Part shown: one piece after another, positions 11,501 through 23,537 of the stretch
Layout of the letters: the number at the start of each line of letters is the position of its first letter
Numbering within the stretch: position 1 is the stretch's first letter
Assembly: GCA_036346405.1 (NCBI GenBank)
Contig: CM070551.1
Location: forward strand, 61,842,587-61,906,586
DNA length: 64,000 nucleotides
Direction of reading: 5' to 3'
Source: Phyllostachys edulis
Taxonomy: Eukaryota; Streptophyta; Magnoliopsida; Poales; Poaceae
Notes under the pieces: generated by a model
What the model was told of the DNA's origin: nothing
What the model saw: only the letters and a program-made list of their open reading frames with translations
Databases searched by the model: none
Made by a program: the position numbers and the translations under genes

Positions 11501-14049
11501 GAATATAATTTGCATAAAATGTAGGATCAATATGGTCAAAGTATTGACTCGCCTGGAGTATAGGTAAGATAGGCTTGATAATCTTGGGCTTGATCAACTT
11601 GGAGATCTCCCGCGTCTCCAAATCCTAATCGGACGAATGTACCGAAAAAAGGACACAATGACAAAGAGAGCAAATAAATACACAAGAATACACAAATGAA
11701 CTTGAAATTGAACAAGACCTATGCCATTGGCAAGATCTTGATTAACAAATTTTTAGAAACTAATTTCACTTGAAACGGAGTTACGACGAGGGAGAACGGA
11801 GCTTGCGAAGATTGGAATGGAATTAAATCAAAAATAAAAGAGAGGAGAGAGAGTTGGGTGCATCCAACAGTGCATGGACTCAGCTCAAGCGCCATTGTCC
11901 ATGGGCTCACGGTGAACAGTGCCGAGGCGGGTCCACTTGGAAGGGAGAGGGAGGGGATTCATGCCAAATGATAGGTGGGGCCCCCAAAGCTCATCCCCAT
12001 CCAAAATTCTTCGGTTTTCAGAGAAAGAAGGGGGAGTAGAGGCAGCTGCGACGGCCTGGGGAGGGGATGGCGGCGCCGGCGAGTGGAGGCAAGGGCGGCG
12101 GCGAGCGGGTGGGATGGAGTCGCCGGAGGGCAGGGAGGCCACAAGTGGCGGGGGCGGTGCCAGAGAGGAGCGGGCGCGGTGCCAGCAAGCCAAAGGCGGC
12201 GATGGCTCCATGAGTTCACACAGCACGACACAAGCGGCGACTGAGGAGGAGGAGGGCGGCGTCAGGCAATGTCAGCTTGGCGGCAGCAAGGGGAGGCCAA
12301 TGGGATGACCCGGGTGACCTGGGAGTGGCCCAATTGGCCCGGCGGCGGCGGCCATGGGAGGAGGAGAAGGAGACATGGTGGCGGCACGTCTTGGCGGTGG
12401 GGAGGTCGAATGGAGGAGGGGATAGCTTCCTCGCTTTGCGGGGCACGCGGTGACGTGGTCGTCGGAGGTGGAGGCGCACCGGAGCGGCTAATCAGCGGGG
12501 AGGCGGTGCGGCCAAGGCGGGAGCGGCGGGCTTGTGCACGGGGGCAATGCGGTTGCTCTGGCTGAGAGGGAGGAAGCAAGGTGGGGAGGGAGAAGGAGGT
12601 CCCGGGCTATTTGTAGCCATGCGAGGAGGCAAGTGAAGGGCTCGGGTCCTCTTTGTAGCAGAAGGAGAGGTAGGGAAGCCGTGGGAGCTGGAGATGGCGC
12701 ACGAGGTGTCGGCGGGATGGCGGACCTACGGGATGGGCGCCAGAGCAACGAGGACGAGCAGGTGGCATGGGGCTCAGGCTGACGCGGACTCGCGCGTGCG
12801 CTGCGTAGAGCGCGGCTCAGTCCAAGGCGAGGATGGGTGGTGACGAGAGGTGACGCCGCGAAGTCGCACGGAAAGGGAGGGAAACGACACGGGAGCTGGT
12901 GACCCGGGGCGTGACCTTGACAACCGTTGACGAAGGCACGCGCTGGTCCGCGAGCTCGAGGACGACAAGGACGGCGATGACGCCATGGCTGCACACGGAG
13001 GGCTCCAAGGTCTTCGCTGAGGACGCAGAGCAGGTGCGGCGCAGGAATCCTGGGCGCAGCAGAGAGCAGAGGGATGGGCGGCAGGGAAGCCGGTGGCGCA
13101 GAGCAGAGGGATGGGCGGCTCGGCGCAGAGGAGCAGGGAGGGGGAGCAAAGCTGCTTCTTGTCTTGGGAGCAGTGGCCGACGCCAAGCGGTTTGACCTGT
13201 GGGGAGAAGTAGGGAAGGAGAAGGTGACGTCCCAAGTGCTGGGCTGAGAAAGGAGAGAGCCAGGAGGGTGGGGGAAAGAAAGGAGAAGGGCCGGGCTGGA
13301 GATGGGCTGGGGCGGGCTGACAGGGAAGAAATGGCCAGCCCAACAAGATCATGGGCTGAGCCCAAGAAAGGAGGCGAGGTCCAACTCAAATTGGCCCGAG
13401 GATTCAAAAGGGAGGAGAAGAACTCCAAACCGTGAATTTGAATTTCAAATGTTACGGACATTACATTTGAAACACAAACCAAGGAGGAAGGAAAGTTTTC
13501 GCAAATACTTCATAGTTGAATTACGGCGAAGAACGAAATGGAATTATAGTTACTATTTACTCGTCTGAAAACAGACGTTACATCATTCATTTGAAATGGC
13601 CGAGGATAACTTTTTGGAATCATGTAGGTCATTCATCGCCTATGTTGCCAACAAAGGATTATGCAATGGAAAGAGCGCCAGACTAACACACAGGATGAAA
13701 TTTCTGGTACGCGCTACAACATGATAATCCTATATCATACTTCATAATAACGCGTCTCGAACTGACTATACCTATATATGTAATTCTTTTTTTGTAGTGT
13801 CGCCAGCAAAAAAATGATGAGTTATGTGCAATCTACGTTTGCTATCATATGCAGCAAATCCTTACAGCTAGGAAGAAGGATCCCGAGGTTTGTCAATATG
13901 GAAATAATTATTTCCTAATTATAAATTTAAATATATAAGCTTACCACTTTACTATTGCTAGCGACAAGGGTTGCATATAGAATTAGATGGACTCGTTGAG
14001 CAAGAGATCGCGGACATTCAAGGGAAGCTTTGCAGCTTTATCATTTTAG
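8554..14049 (+). pseudogene. C-terminal Ulp1-like (C48 peptidase) part of the second CACTA gene, split by a solo LTR
   Basis: Typical upstream text is present in shifting frames (GSTPCKLQV, RQVEVDMVHGNFM, EEIETLGDAVHTF), then a central region 9000-9295 and an exon about 9375-9530 (ESVGFLNPHM, DPSFVEKYI). The protease core follows: a His codon (9642-9644) is followed by TAG where the family has Trp, then VLLVIIPKKNHVIYLDSLI with Asp at 9693-9695, and KFSILKGVLER. After the LTR, 13801-13860 reads RQQKNDELCAIYVCYH, with Gln and the presumed nucleophile Cys at 13825-13827, ending in IELDGLVEQEIADI. So the His, Asp, Gln and Cys positions of a C48 protease are all visible, but a stop, frameshifts and a 3.8-kb insertion abolish the gene. 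Ulp1-like domains are common in the second gene of plant CACTA elements. Confidence 0.8.
9793..13582 (-). mobile_element. Solo LTR (3790 bp) inside the CACTA second gene
   Basis: It begins TGTCGGACCCGG, ends CAGACGTTACA, and is flanked by the 5-bp direct repeat TCATT (9788-9792 and 13583-13587), so the ends are exact. No primer site, internal region or second LTR is present, which is the signature of LTR-LTR recombination. By analogy with the LARD-like LTRs (TG-G-ACC start and GTTACA end on this strand, with a minus-strand primer site) the LTR is probably on the minus strand. A block at about 10702-10738 (GCAGAGGTTATACACTTTAC, CCACA) resembles one in the LARD-like LTRs. The part 11900-13430 is GC-rich and full of overlapping frames without motifs; I read it as non-coding transcribed LTR sequence. 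Confidence 0.88.
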
Positions 14050-14328
14050 ATATCATTTCCGACAACGGAGACTTTCACTCCGTCGCCGACCCAAAGTTTC
14101 ACCCACCTGCAAACAATTGACTCAATTGAAATCCAATTGTAACTATAATGACAATACTTGAACAAATTCGATCTTTTGTAATTTATTTTGAGTAATGATC
14201 CATTTGAGTTGTCAACAATTGAATATCTGTGATGTATCTGTTTTTGTGCATGCTTGTTTTCAAAGCGCATGGCTAGCAATCCTGAGGCTAGCCAAAAAAA
14301 AGCAAAAATGTAGTTAGGATTATGAATT

Positions 14329-14794
14329 ATCACAGACGGTTTTTTATTGAAACCGTCTGTGAAGGCTTTATCACAAACGGTTATATGTAAGAACCGTCTG
14401 TGATTCGAGAATATCACATACGGTTATATGTAAGAACCGTCTGTGATCCGAGAATATCACAGACGGTTATATGTCAGAACCGTCTGTGATCTGAGAATAT
14501 CACAGACAGTTAGTAAATTAAACCGTCGGTGATTTTTTCGTATCACAGACGGTTCTTAAATAGAACTGTCTATGATAGCCTCGGATCGCAGACGATTTTT
14601 AGCGGAAACCATCTGGGATAATATCCTTCACAGACGGTTTTAACAAAAAACCATCTGTGATAGTGCGTATCACAGACGGTTTTGAACCGTCTGTGATAAC
14701 TGCCTGTTATCACAGACCAACAAATGTAGACAGTTCGAAAACCGTCTGTGATGACGGTTCCGAACCGTCTGTGATGAGGCTTTCTATAGTAGTG
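14329..14794. repeat. Right subterminal repeats and terminal inverted repeat of the CACTA element
   Basis: About ten hairpin units made of ATCACAGACGGTT and AACCGTCTGTGAT fill 14329-14775. Three consecutive units carry the same loop GGTTATATGT and the spacer CGAGAATATCAC, so they arose by recent tandem duplication. The final bases TTTCTATAGTAGTG are the CACTA terminus in reverse complement. Confidence 0.9.
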
Positions 14795-15280
14795 ACACTA
14801 AGTAAATCATAAGAGAACAAACCATAATGACAAAAGGATGTTTTACTGTGGTGTTCGGAGACTTGCCAGTCTCCCCTAATCCATGTTGAGATAAGCCCAA
14901 ATGAATTGGACCGGCTCTACGAAATAAGACAACACCTACGAGGTAAGCCCAAATGAACTGGACCAGCTCACAACTTGAACAAACACGTCGATCCACTCGG
15001 GGTTGCTGTTCCTCCACTCCGGAGATGGCGAGCACCAAACCACTCACAAGACGCCGGGCATTCTCACAAGCTTCTTGAGAAGATCACCAGACCACGATGC
15101 CTCTACGTTGTCTAGGTGTCGGTAAACACTAAGAGTAATAAACTACAACACGTGCTTGAAGGTTATCAGGTGCCAAAAGATCAACAAATGATGCAAATGC
15201 ACTTCAATGCTCTCAACCACCTCAAAATGAGAAATATGAGCAAATGAGTAATAGAGAGTGCACCAATAGCTCAAGGGTAC
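14795..15280. other. Unassigned flank between the CACTA and gypsy elements
   Basis: No gene or motif recognised. It contains two related short stretches, about 14885-14925 and 14942-14972, both with GTTGAGATAAGCCC- or GAGGTAAGCCC-like text followed by AAATGAA-TGGACC-GCTC, so a local duplication. The last five bases, GGTAC (15276-15280), precede the gypsy LTR and should be its target duplication, but the partner copy would lie beyond the window. Confidence 0.35.
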
Positions 15281-15997
15281 TGATGAGGATCTAATAATCC
15301 CGAATTATTTATTTATCTATAATTCTTGTTATAGATAACAATATCGTTAAACTGCTCTTAAGCATACCCCTTAATGTCCACAAGGGAGAAACTAAACTAG
15401 GTGGTCGTAAGCCTTTCTATGACCACCCCAGGGTTGTAAGTCTTTCTACGACCATATCATAGTCGTAAGCTTTTTTATGACCACCTCGTGGTTGTGGGAC
15501 TTTCTACGTCCAGGTCAACTGCGACTGCTCTGTAATTGATAAAGCCTGTAGAGCGTGGGCCTAATCAATCGGAGAATCTTATGCGTTATGTTTAAGACAT
15601 AGAGTGTTTAGTATACGATGTCATTCTCCGAATAACTATATTACACCCCTGTCTCTGACGGTAACTACCAGGTGACATGGTGGTATCATAATACACAGTA
15701 ACTACCATCAATGTGCGTGGTAAACCAAACGGCGAGACACCTCTTGGCCTGGAGAAATTGCCGCCACTACATGCACTATATAAGGGCTAAAGTCAGCAGA
15801 CTAGAGGAGGAGACATTATGCATAATTCTGCTTCTTCTTTGTAATCAGATAGTGAATACAAGACGCAGGAGTAGGGTTGTTATTCTACTTGGAGAAGGCT
15901 TGAACCTGTCTAAAATCCCTGTGTCATTCTCTGTGTGGTTCTGATTTTAGGAGACCCCCGATTATTCATTTATAAGATCGATACTAGATCATCGATA
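15281..15997 (+). repeat. 5' LTR of the outer gypsy element
   Basis: 717 bp, starting TGATGAGGATC and ending ATCGATA (the canonical CA mutated to TA). A TATA box, TATATAAG, is at 15777-15784. Between about 15400 and 15525 four to five imperfect palindromes of the form GGTCGTAAG, a few bases, then TACGACC follow each other. The primer site TTGGCGCCGTCTATGGGGA starts two bases after the LTR, at 15999. The 3' copy (57513-58227) and the LTR of the second element (33255-34051) are homologous. Confidence 0.88.
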
Positions 15998-15998
15998 G

Positions 15999-16017
15999 TT
16001 GGCGCCGTCTATGGGGA
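15999..16017 (+). promoter_or_regulatory. Primer binding site of the outer gypsy element
   Basis: TTGGCGCCGTCTATGGGGA two bases after the 5' LTR, the position where a tRNA 3' end primes minus-strand synthesis. The second gypsy element has TTGGCGCCGACCGTGGGGA in the same place (34053-34071). I do not assign the tRNA species. Confidence 0.75.
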
Positions 16018-16078
16018 GTTTTCTGGTGTATCCTTTTCAGCAAGTTCTCTTGATTTTCTTTCAACTTTGATGCTTCCA

Positions 16079-17959
16079 TGGTAGGAGAGTGGAACGAGGA
16101 GAACTGGTTCGATTTGGACAACTATGTAGAACTTGACATAGATGCCTACTATGAGTAGAGCATTGTTTCGTCTGATGGCTATGCCGCCTCCAGGGATCTT
16201 TCGCCAAATCCAGGAGACTATGCTACAGATAGAGTTGATGAGGGATCTCTATTCCCCACAACGTTACGTCCAAATGAGAGGGACCTGATTCCTCAGAGGG
16301 CAAGGGTCCAGCCGATCATGATCATGACTACACCAAGACAAGTGCACAGCATAGCGAGGGTTCCCCCTCTAAATGTTCAAGTTCGTCTGAGACAGTCCGA
16401 CCCGGCACAGCAAATACTGGAATCCATTATTCCGGGACTCAACAAACATCCCGTGATCGTCACCCTTCGGTTACCCCCACGATGTGTGTGGTCCAGGCCG
16501 CTTTTCCTGCAGATTCGACCATACCATCGCAGGGTTCACCTTTGGATGAAAACGGTTACAATCCAGAATTCCCCTTCCTGGAGGGGATTGCTCCAAGTTG
16601 CGAGGCGTTGTCGTTTGAATACTCCTCAAGCTAGGAGGACTCAGGCACAAGTGGAAGTCGTATCCAGCAGGTCTTTGTTCTCCCCTCAGATTCTAATCTC
16701 TCTTCGAGAAGGAGAACTGGGGATGCTTCCCCTCGCTCATTCACTTCGGACTCTCGTCAAAATGGCGATGACGCCTCCGACGATGAACAAGATCACCACA
16801 TTCATGAGCGTGGGAGAAATCCTATAATGATCACTCTTCACTGAGGCATACTCAAGCAAATTTAGATGTGGATGATCCTGAGACCATCCGGAGAAGAAGA
16901 ATTGCAAACCAGAGTGCTTTACCTGGGCGCATTCAATACCTTTTGGAAGAAACTCAAGAACTTCAAAGGATAAATGACCTACTCGAGAATCCGACTTAAT
17001 AGATTGGACATGCGCCCGGTTATGACCTCTTCGCTGAAGAGATCGCATGAAGGCTTTGAGATACAATGGTCAAACTTGAGCAAACTCACCGACATCATTC
17101 TGGTAGTCATACCACGACAACACCATCAAACACCAGTCGTTCGAATAACTCCCCTCATGGAGAGCGACACAACAATAGGTCTGGTTGCTCCCCTAATCAT
17201 AACTCTAGTCAGAGAAGAGTTCTTTGAACACCTAGTGATCGACATGCTCCTAGAGAAGGCAATCGTTCACCACTTATACCTAGGAATTTGCAACAATAGA
17301 TGGAATACGAGGAGTATTACCCTCGTAGGAATGAAGCCTATGATAGTTTAGGTCCATCTACCACTGGGTATCATCGTCCACGATCACCTGGTGATGTCAA
17401 CCCTTCTTTCCTACAAAGAAGGCATCATGATATTATTACTGGATGTCGGGCGTTCTCGCTTGACCTTCAAGAAGTTCGCTGATCGCCGCGGTTTCGACCT
17501 ATAAACATGGAGAAGTTTGATGGGTCGCAAGATCCCATTAAATTTCTTCAGATCTATACAACTGCTGTTCGAGTAGCAGGAGGTGGAGAGCATGTCATGG
17601 CGAACTACCTTCCTATTGTGCTCGAAGGATCTACTCGGTCGTGGTTGTTAAATCAACCACTGGAGTCGATCTATTTGTGGCAACATCTCTGTAACCTACC
17701 ACTGGCAAATTTTTAGGGAACTTACAACCGTCCCGGAAAGGAGGATGATCTGCACAGGATGAAACAGAACTCGCACGAAACGTTGCTCCAGTTCATCAGG
17801 CGTTTCAATTAGGTTCGCAATTCCATACATGAGATTTCTGACTCTTCTGTTATTAGAGCCTTTAAGTATGGAGTCCGTAGTAGAAGAATCACATAACACA
17901 TCGCTTTAAATCCTCTGGCTACTGTTGCCAAACTTTTTGAGATGACCGACTAATATGCA
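16079..17959 (+). pseudogene. gag remnant of the outer gypsy element
   Basis: Starts at ATGGTAGGAGAGTGG, giving MVGEWNEENWFDLDNY, the same N-terminus as the second element's gag. A TAG follows within about 25 codons, and the remainder jumps between frames. The capsid-like segment MEKFDGSQDPIKFLQIYTTA opens at 17507 and includes VLEGSTRSWLLNQPLESIY; it ends at a TAG at about 17714, after which homology continues out of frame (GTYNRPGKEDDLH-like text). The gene stops at the LARD-like LTR, inside the region that in the second element reads ELFEMADRYATT. The nucleocapsid part is missing. Compared with the copy at 43678-45880 this gag is clearly more decayed, consistent with an older element. Confidence 0.85.
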
Positions 17960-20900
17960 TGTGAGGACCCCCGGGTTATCTCCGTAAGACCGATACTAAG
18001 CATGGTCTTAAGGACATAACTCTAGGGCCTCAAGTAAATGGATTCCAACTTAACTCAATCTCAGTGAAAGGCTTAACTACAAACTAGAGCCCCGACGATC
18101 ATGCGCGCTGCTCCTCTGCGAGCACTACATGATTGTCGGTTCTCCAACAAGTCAAGCACTACACTTAGTGAGTTAAATAGGAAGCCACGAACAGCGAGCA
18201 TGAGGTCATGTTGGCTCCCAAGATCAGCGACCAACATGCCCCAAACTCACATATAGCATTGATCATATCCATACAACATTCATACACAATAGTCCAAGAG
18301 ACATACAACATAATAGTTTAAGTCTACAACTATTACAAGTGGCCGACCGCCAAATTCAAATAAGATCATAAAGTAACAGCGGAAGCAAGTAAATAAACCA
18401 AAACATCCAGCATGGTATGCCCCATAACCCATCGGCAACCGACTGGGAGTTAAATGATAGCACTATTCGTCAATGTCGCCTAAATCGACACTAACGAGCT
18501 CAAAGTCTTCCTCACCTAAAATTGCAGCAACCGGGTTGAGTACAAAGGTACTCGCAAGTCTTACACAAATAAAAATTAGTTATGCTAGAGGTTGTTCCAA
18601 AGGATGGCTCATATTGGCTTAGTTTTGCAAAAGAGACGCAACAATTTACAACCTACACATACTAGTTTTTCAAGTGCCATTTCAAAATCAGATTTGAAGT
18701 AGAAGTAAAGCATGTGAATAAGTAGTAAATTGAATAACAAATAAATCATACAAATAACAAAGTGGCTGTCCACTTTGATACAACAGCAAGCATGAACATC
18801 CCATTCATGACGAATACCAAGTTATAACCACAATTTTAATTCCAAGTCTAACAATAAGCAGCCACAAACTCAAGCGGTCGTCCATAACATGACACGGCTA
18901 TTCGAATAGATTTATACCTGCGGGGTGTACTACTTACCCACACGACTTGATTAGCCCGTAAGCCTCCAGATGCCTCCGAATATAGCATACTTCCTATGGT
19001 ATGCCGGCCGGTAAATCAAGATATGGTCATTTTTAGCAAGAAGATCCTATTGGGCTAAGTCCCGCAAAACCACAGGCTCCTAGGCAACATAAGGCGTCCT
19101 TCGTCTATATGCCCTATCGGCCCATAAGGAAAACATAGGACGTCACGGTCCCATGCCTTTATAATTTCCACAACCGAGGACCTAACACAACAAAAGCTTC
19201 CCCTACTTAACCATACGGCGCCCATACACCGCGTGTGATAGCACGAGTTTTGCTTGAACCGTAGGTACCCAAAGTTCGGTCCTTAATTGTCCAAACAAGC
19301 CAACCACATACCCAATCTCGTGCACAAGGCACCATCACTAACCATCACTTGTCCAGACCAAAGGTTCATTTAAAATGACAAAATTTTAACTCACAAAACA
19401 GATACGAAGATCTGAAATAAACAGGAAGTAATAAAGATTGTGTTTCCCATAATTGTCGGGTTATTCCCGACAATCAGACTACCGTTCTAGACTTGCATGG
19501 CTAAGCAAACACATACCACGTAAATCACACATCTTATCTTAGCATTTCAGTACTGGAATAATTCATGGATAACCACAATGACAAGGTAATAGGATGTATC
19601 TAACTATCCATCACAAAAATAGCGACATTATCAAAAATAGCATGCAAGCAATTATCATTGCACTAACTTAATAAAACTGGGATCAAATATGATGCAAAAG
19701 AAAGTTCAAATGATGCTTGCCTTGCTGGGAGTTCACTTTCTCACTCTCGGTTACGTACTCACTTACTTCCGCAACTCGAATCTATAGAAAGACGATATCG
19801 AATAAACATCGAGAAAAGCCGAAAAATTCAAAGTGCTCAAAAATACTTGAATTTTCTACAGTAGCTAGATGATGATTTTAGATGAATTTAGGTGAAAGAA
19901 TTATTCCAGTTGGACTTAGTATGTGAGAGTTATGAAGGTTTGAAAATCAGTTTTCAGGAAATTCCAATTTAATTCAATTCGGTTACTGTTCACTTAATTT
20001 AATTATTTGGCCAAAATTTGCAGAGAAGTGGTGAGGATGAAGATTATATGGATGGATAGAGAATATTAATATAAGACCAAAATAACTTGGTTCATCCTAT
20101 TTGGAGTTTTTATGAAATAGTTATGAATTTTTAAAGTTAAAAGCATTTTTAGTGCAAAAATAATTGTATTCGAATTTTTCCAAATCATTTAATAATTTTT
20201 GTACACATGCTAACCTAGCCTCTGTCATGACAAATGAGGCCTAGAAATATTATTTTCTATTCTATTTAATTCCTAAAGGAAAACATCTATTGGCAAATCT
20301 AATGTTCTCATAATCATTGACTTAACCAATTCTCTGGTGTTGAATCCACTCGCATGCATAGTATTCTCCGATCATATTCGCATACCTTGATCTAAACCCC
20401 ATACTAACCTCTACTAAGGCATTATCAAGGTAGTCAATCCATCAAATAATTCCCGGACTCATAAACTTCCATCTACACAATCCTTTTAGTAGTTATATGA
20501 AATCCACCAAGTGATAAGCATATGACCATGACTAAATCCATCAATCATTCTCCGATATACTATTTAAGCTAATACTAACTATCTAGCTCTACTAGTCTTA
20601 CCTCGTAAATCACATTCAGAAACACCAACATTTCCACCGATCAAGGTTTATTTGACTTACCGACACCTAATGAGCTTTACAATTATAATAACACATCCAA
20701 CACTTAATACCTCATTAATAAATCAACTTACATCTATTTCACCAGACTAGTCGTGTACGACAACTACTAATCCAATCACATATGCGCCTCTACGATCGAC
20801 TAATAATCATTTATCCACTAATCCAATAGATACTACAATTCTACCGACTCGACACGTGGGACTTACCTAGTAAGTACATGGCAAATCCAAATATTTATTC

Positions 20901-23537
20901 GCAACCAAATGATCAATTGCTACCTTCTCCATATTCAAGCACAAATGACTCACATGACTATTACTTAAGACACCCCATCAATCTACTCACGATTAAATAA
21001 ATTATTCGAGTCAACCTCCATATCTCAATCAATATCATCACAAGGGTTATCCATCAAGTAATAAATCATAAAATCCTTATACGTCCTAACTTCAAAAATT
21101 ACTAATCCAATGTGAGGGAAAACCTCCAATTAATTTATCATCCAAAGATCACTAATTTTACATGCGACTCCAAAATCATATCATCTGATCGAATGATCCA
21201 ATTTATATATATAACCTAGCATCCACCGACCAACAACACACACATTTCGCCACAATAATCTAATTATTCACATCCACCAGTATATATCGGTACATAATTA
21301 TGCCTACGCACAAATACGACCTAACCGGAGAATCATACCGGTCTTAAGCTACCAAATCATTTTTACAAATAAAGATGCATAAATAGATGACATGCACATG
21401 ATTAATATGCAACATGCACAAGTAAATATCGTAAACGTGATTTGACATGAAAGATTTATACCGCGGCACTAGGCGTGCAAAATATCGCCGCCGGACATTG
21501 TCTTCTCGGCACTCGTTCGCGTCCGCCGTAGTCGTCGCCGTCGCTCGGCCATGCCCACGAGCCGCCTTGCCGACGTCGTGTGCCGCTGCAGCACCGTCGA
21601 GCCGCTGCCTCGCCGTGTGCCGCATGGAGCTGCAGCATGCGAGTGTGCATGCTGCACTGTCGTGCCTCTCGGCACCGCTGCGCCACACCTTGTTGTCCTC
21701 CGTCTTGGCGCCATGCTGCTGCTGCTGCTGCAGCACCTCGTCTTGCTCAGGTCGCCACGCCCTCGCCTAGGCGCCGCTCACCCGCTGCCTTGCCTCGCTG
21801 CTGCACTGAGTGCCGCTGTCCGCCGCTGGAGCATGGAGCCACCTCGGCGTCCCGCCTCGCTGGACACATCCGGACAGCAGCACCATGCCGCTGCTCGCTG
21901 CCCAAGCATGCAGCGCCTCCACCACAGCAAGAACACACAAAAAGATATCGCTTTTCAATCTCCTATGCACTACTGTGACCCTCCAATCAGCAGCCATAGG
22001 ACATGCAAACTGAAAGGAACAGCAATCAAAGTGGCTTCTCATGTGCACAATACATCACGTGCAATCTTTTGGACCAAAGAATACTGCTCTCTTATATTTG
22101 CTCCGAACAGCAACCTATGCTGCCCTTCTCACTGGTGCTGCTGCTCCCAGCGACGTGCTGCTGCCAGCCGTGTCTCTCGGCGCCGGCTCAGCCCTTGGCC
22201 CGCGCCGCTCTGCCCAGTCGCCGTGTGACCTAGCTAGCTCCGAGCCACCGCCGCTGCAGTCCTGCCGCAAGCTTGTGCTGGCCAGCACCTCCATCCTTCC
22301 CTTTCCTCTTCTCCAATCTGTCCAAACCTTCATGCATGTAGAGGATGTTTGTATGGATGGACAGCTTATGTTATGGGAAACACAGTGGCATGACATGCAG
22401 TGGGAGATGGGAGTTTCTTGGTGGAGATTTAGAGGAGAGAAGTTGTTTTGTGCTTGAGCTCATGAGGAGAAACGAAAATGGTATGAGCTGCTAGTGGAAG
22501 AAAGTTGGTGGGTGAGTGCTCTGTTGGACAATGAGTGGTAGTGTTGCTTGGTTGGGGAGAAAAGAAATGGATGGGCAGCAGCTGTGGCGTGAAGCTTTGG
22601 GTGGCTCACGGCTGGGCATTAAAGAAATGAGGTGGTGGCTTGTGATGTGGGAGAAGGAACATGGCGAAGGGGTTGTTCGGCTGGGAGAAAATAAAATTCG
22701 TATGAACAGTATTCGGTTTTGGGGTAGCAGCGGGGACTACGATAATTTTTAGACATAGTTTCCTATCTCCAAAAATCACGAAATTTTTATGGAAGGTTCC
22801 TGACACAATGTTAATGCTTAGGTAAAATTTTTAGGAATTTATCCAGAGTGTGTTGCTCTCTAAAAATCTTTGAAGTTCCTGTTTGTCTGAAAGATGAATA
22901 GCAGTACAGTTCTTCCTCTTTTCTTCAGCTCGCTCCAGCGATCTTGTATGCGCGAACTAAACGCTAAAATGGAATGCTCTCGCAACAACGATCGCAACGG
23001 TATAACATGCATCGTCGGATTCTTGATTTTTGGTTGTGATTGCGAAGAAGTTAGGAAAAGAATAAACACGCAGTTGTTTTATCTGCTATTTCTTTTTCTC
23101 TTTTGCGAATTCGCTCAAACTGTCATGCATGCGAAATTGAATTGCGGAAAAGGATTGGTCATGCGATAACGATCGCGATGGTATGACATGCATGGCTCGG
23201 TTTTGAGTTTTGGATGAGATTAGAAGGAAAGAAGCGAAAGGAGTTAGCGAGGAAGGAAAAAGGAGATGACCGAAGAGATGGAACACGCAGCGTTTACGCC
23301 TACTGATCGGTCGAACTGAAACTAATGCATGCATAATGACATGATTTTTGTGATGCATGCGAAAACCTGAAATCAAAATAATTAAATTTTTAATTTCAGT
23401 TTTTTTTTAAAAAAACAATTTGATTTTACAAACAACCTTTCAATTAAACACCAGAAAAATTTTAAAACATAGTCAAAAGTCTAATAGATCACCAAATTAA
23501 ATATTAACATCCGGATTCTAAAAATCAGGATGTTACA
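17960..23537 (-). repeat. LARD-like LTR, left copy (3' LTR of the minus-strand element)
   Basis: 5578 bp, TGTGAGGACC to GATGTTACA. The polypurine tract lies just outside at 23538-23553 (reads CCTCCCCCCCTTAG on this strand). GC-rich segment 21440-22300 holds a (GCT)n run near 21716-21733 and many overlapping frames that differ from those of the other copy, so I treat it as non-coding. Around 22890-23045 and 23090-23220 two blocks share CGATCGC-A-GGTAT-ACATGCAT and nearby text: an old tandem duplication of about 185 bp inside the LTR. Confidence 0.88.

Larger units (their letters stand above)
761..14794 (+). mobile_element. CACTA (En/Spm) DNA transposon, degenerate, carrying a nested solo LTR
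   Basis: The right end reads in reverse complement as CACTACTATAGAAAGCC, and the left end shows the degenerate counterpart ACTACTACAAAACAGGC near 762. Inside both ends lie dense inverted copies of CACAGACGGTT, the subterminal repeats expected of CACTA elements. The interior holds two genes in the order typical of large plant CACTA elements: a TNP2-like transposase (1657-4848) and a second gene with Ptta/En/Spm and Ulp1-like parts (7233-14049). A solo LTR occupies 9793-13582, so the element without it was about 10.2 kb. I could not find a convincing 3-bp target duplication (TCT at left, ACA at right), so the outer limits are uncertain by a few bases or an end has mutated. Both genes are broken; the copy cannot be autonomous. 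Confidence 0.88.

Noticed and set aside
11900..13480. Dense set of long frames on both strands in the solo LTR at 9793-13582
   Set aside because: All are explained by high GC content and few stop codons; sequences are low-complexity Pro/Ser/Arg-rich on all frames without domains.
14329..14775. Regularly spaced repeats that could suggest a CRISPR-like array
   Set aside because: The repeats are inverted hairpins at CACTA ends with short, partly repeated spacers, in a plant genome.
21440..22460. Long overlapping frames in the GC-rich part of the LARD-like LTRs (also 30020-31030)
   Set aside because: They lie in LTRs, lack motifs, have strong codon-position-independent GC bias, and the longest frames of the two near-identical copies are in different phases because of 1-2 base indels.
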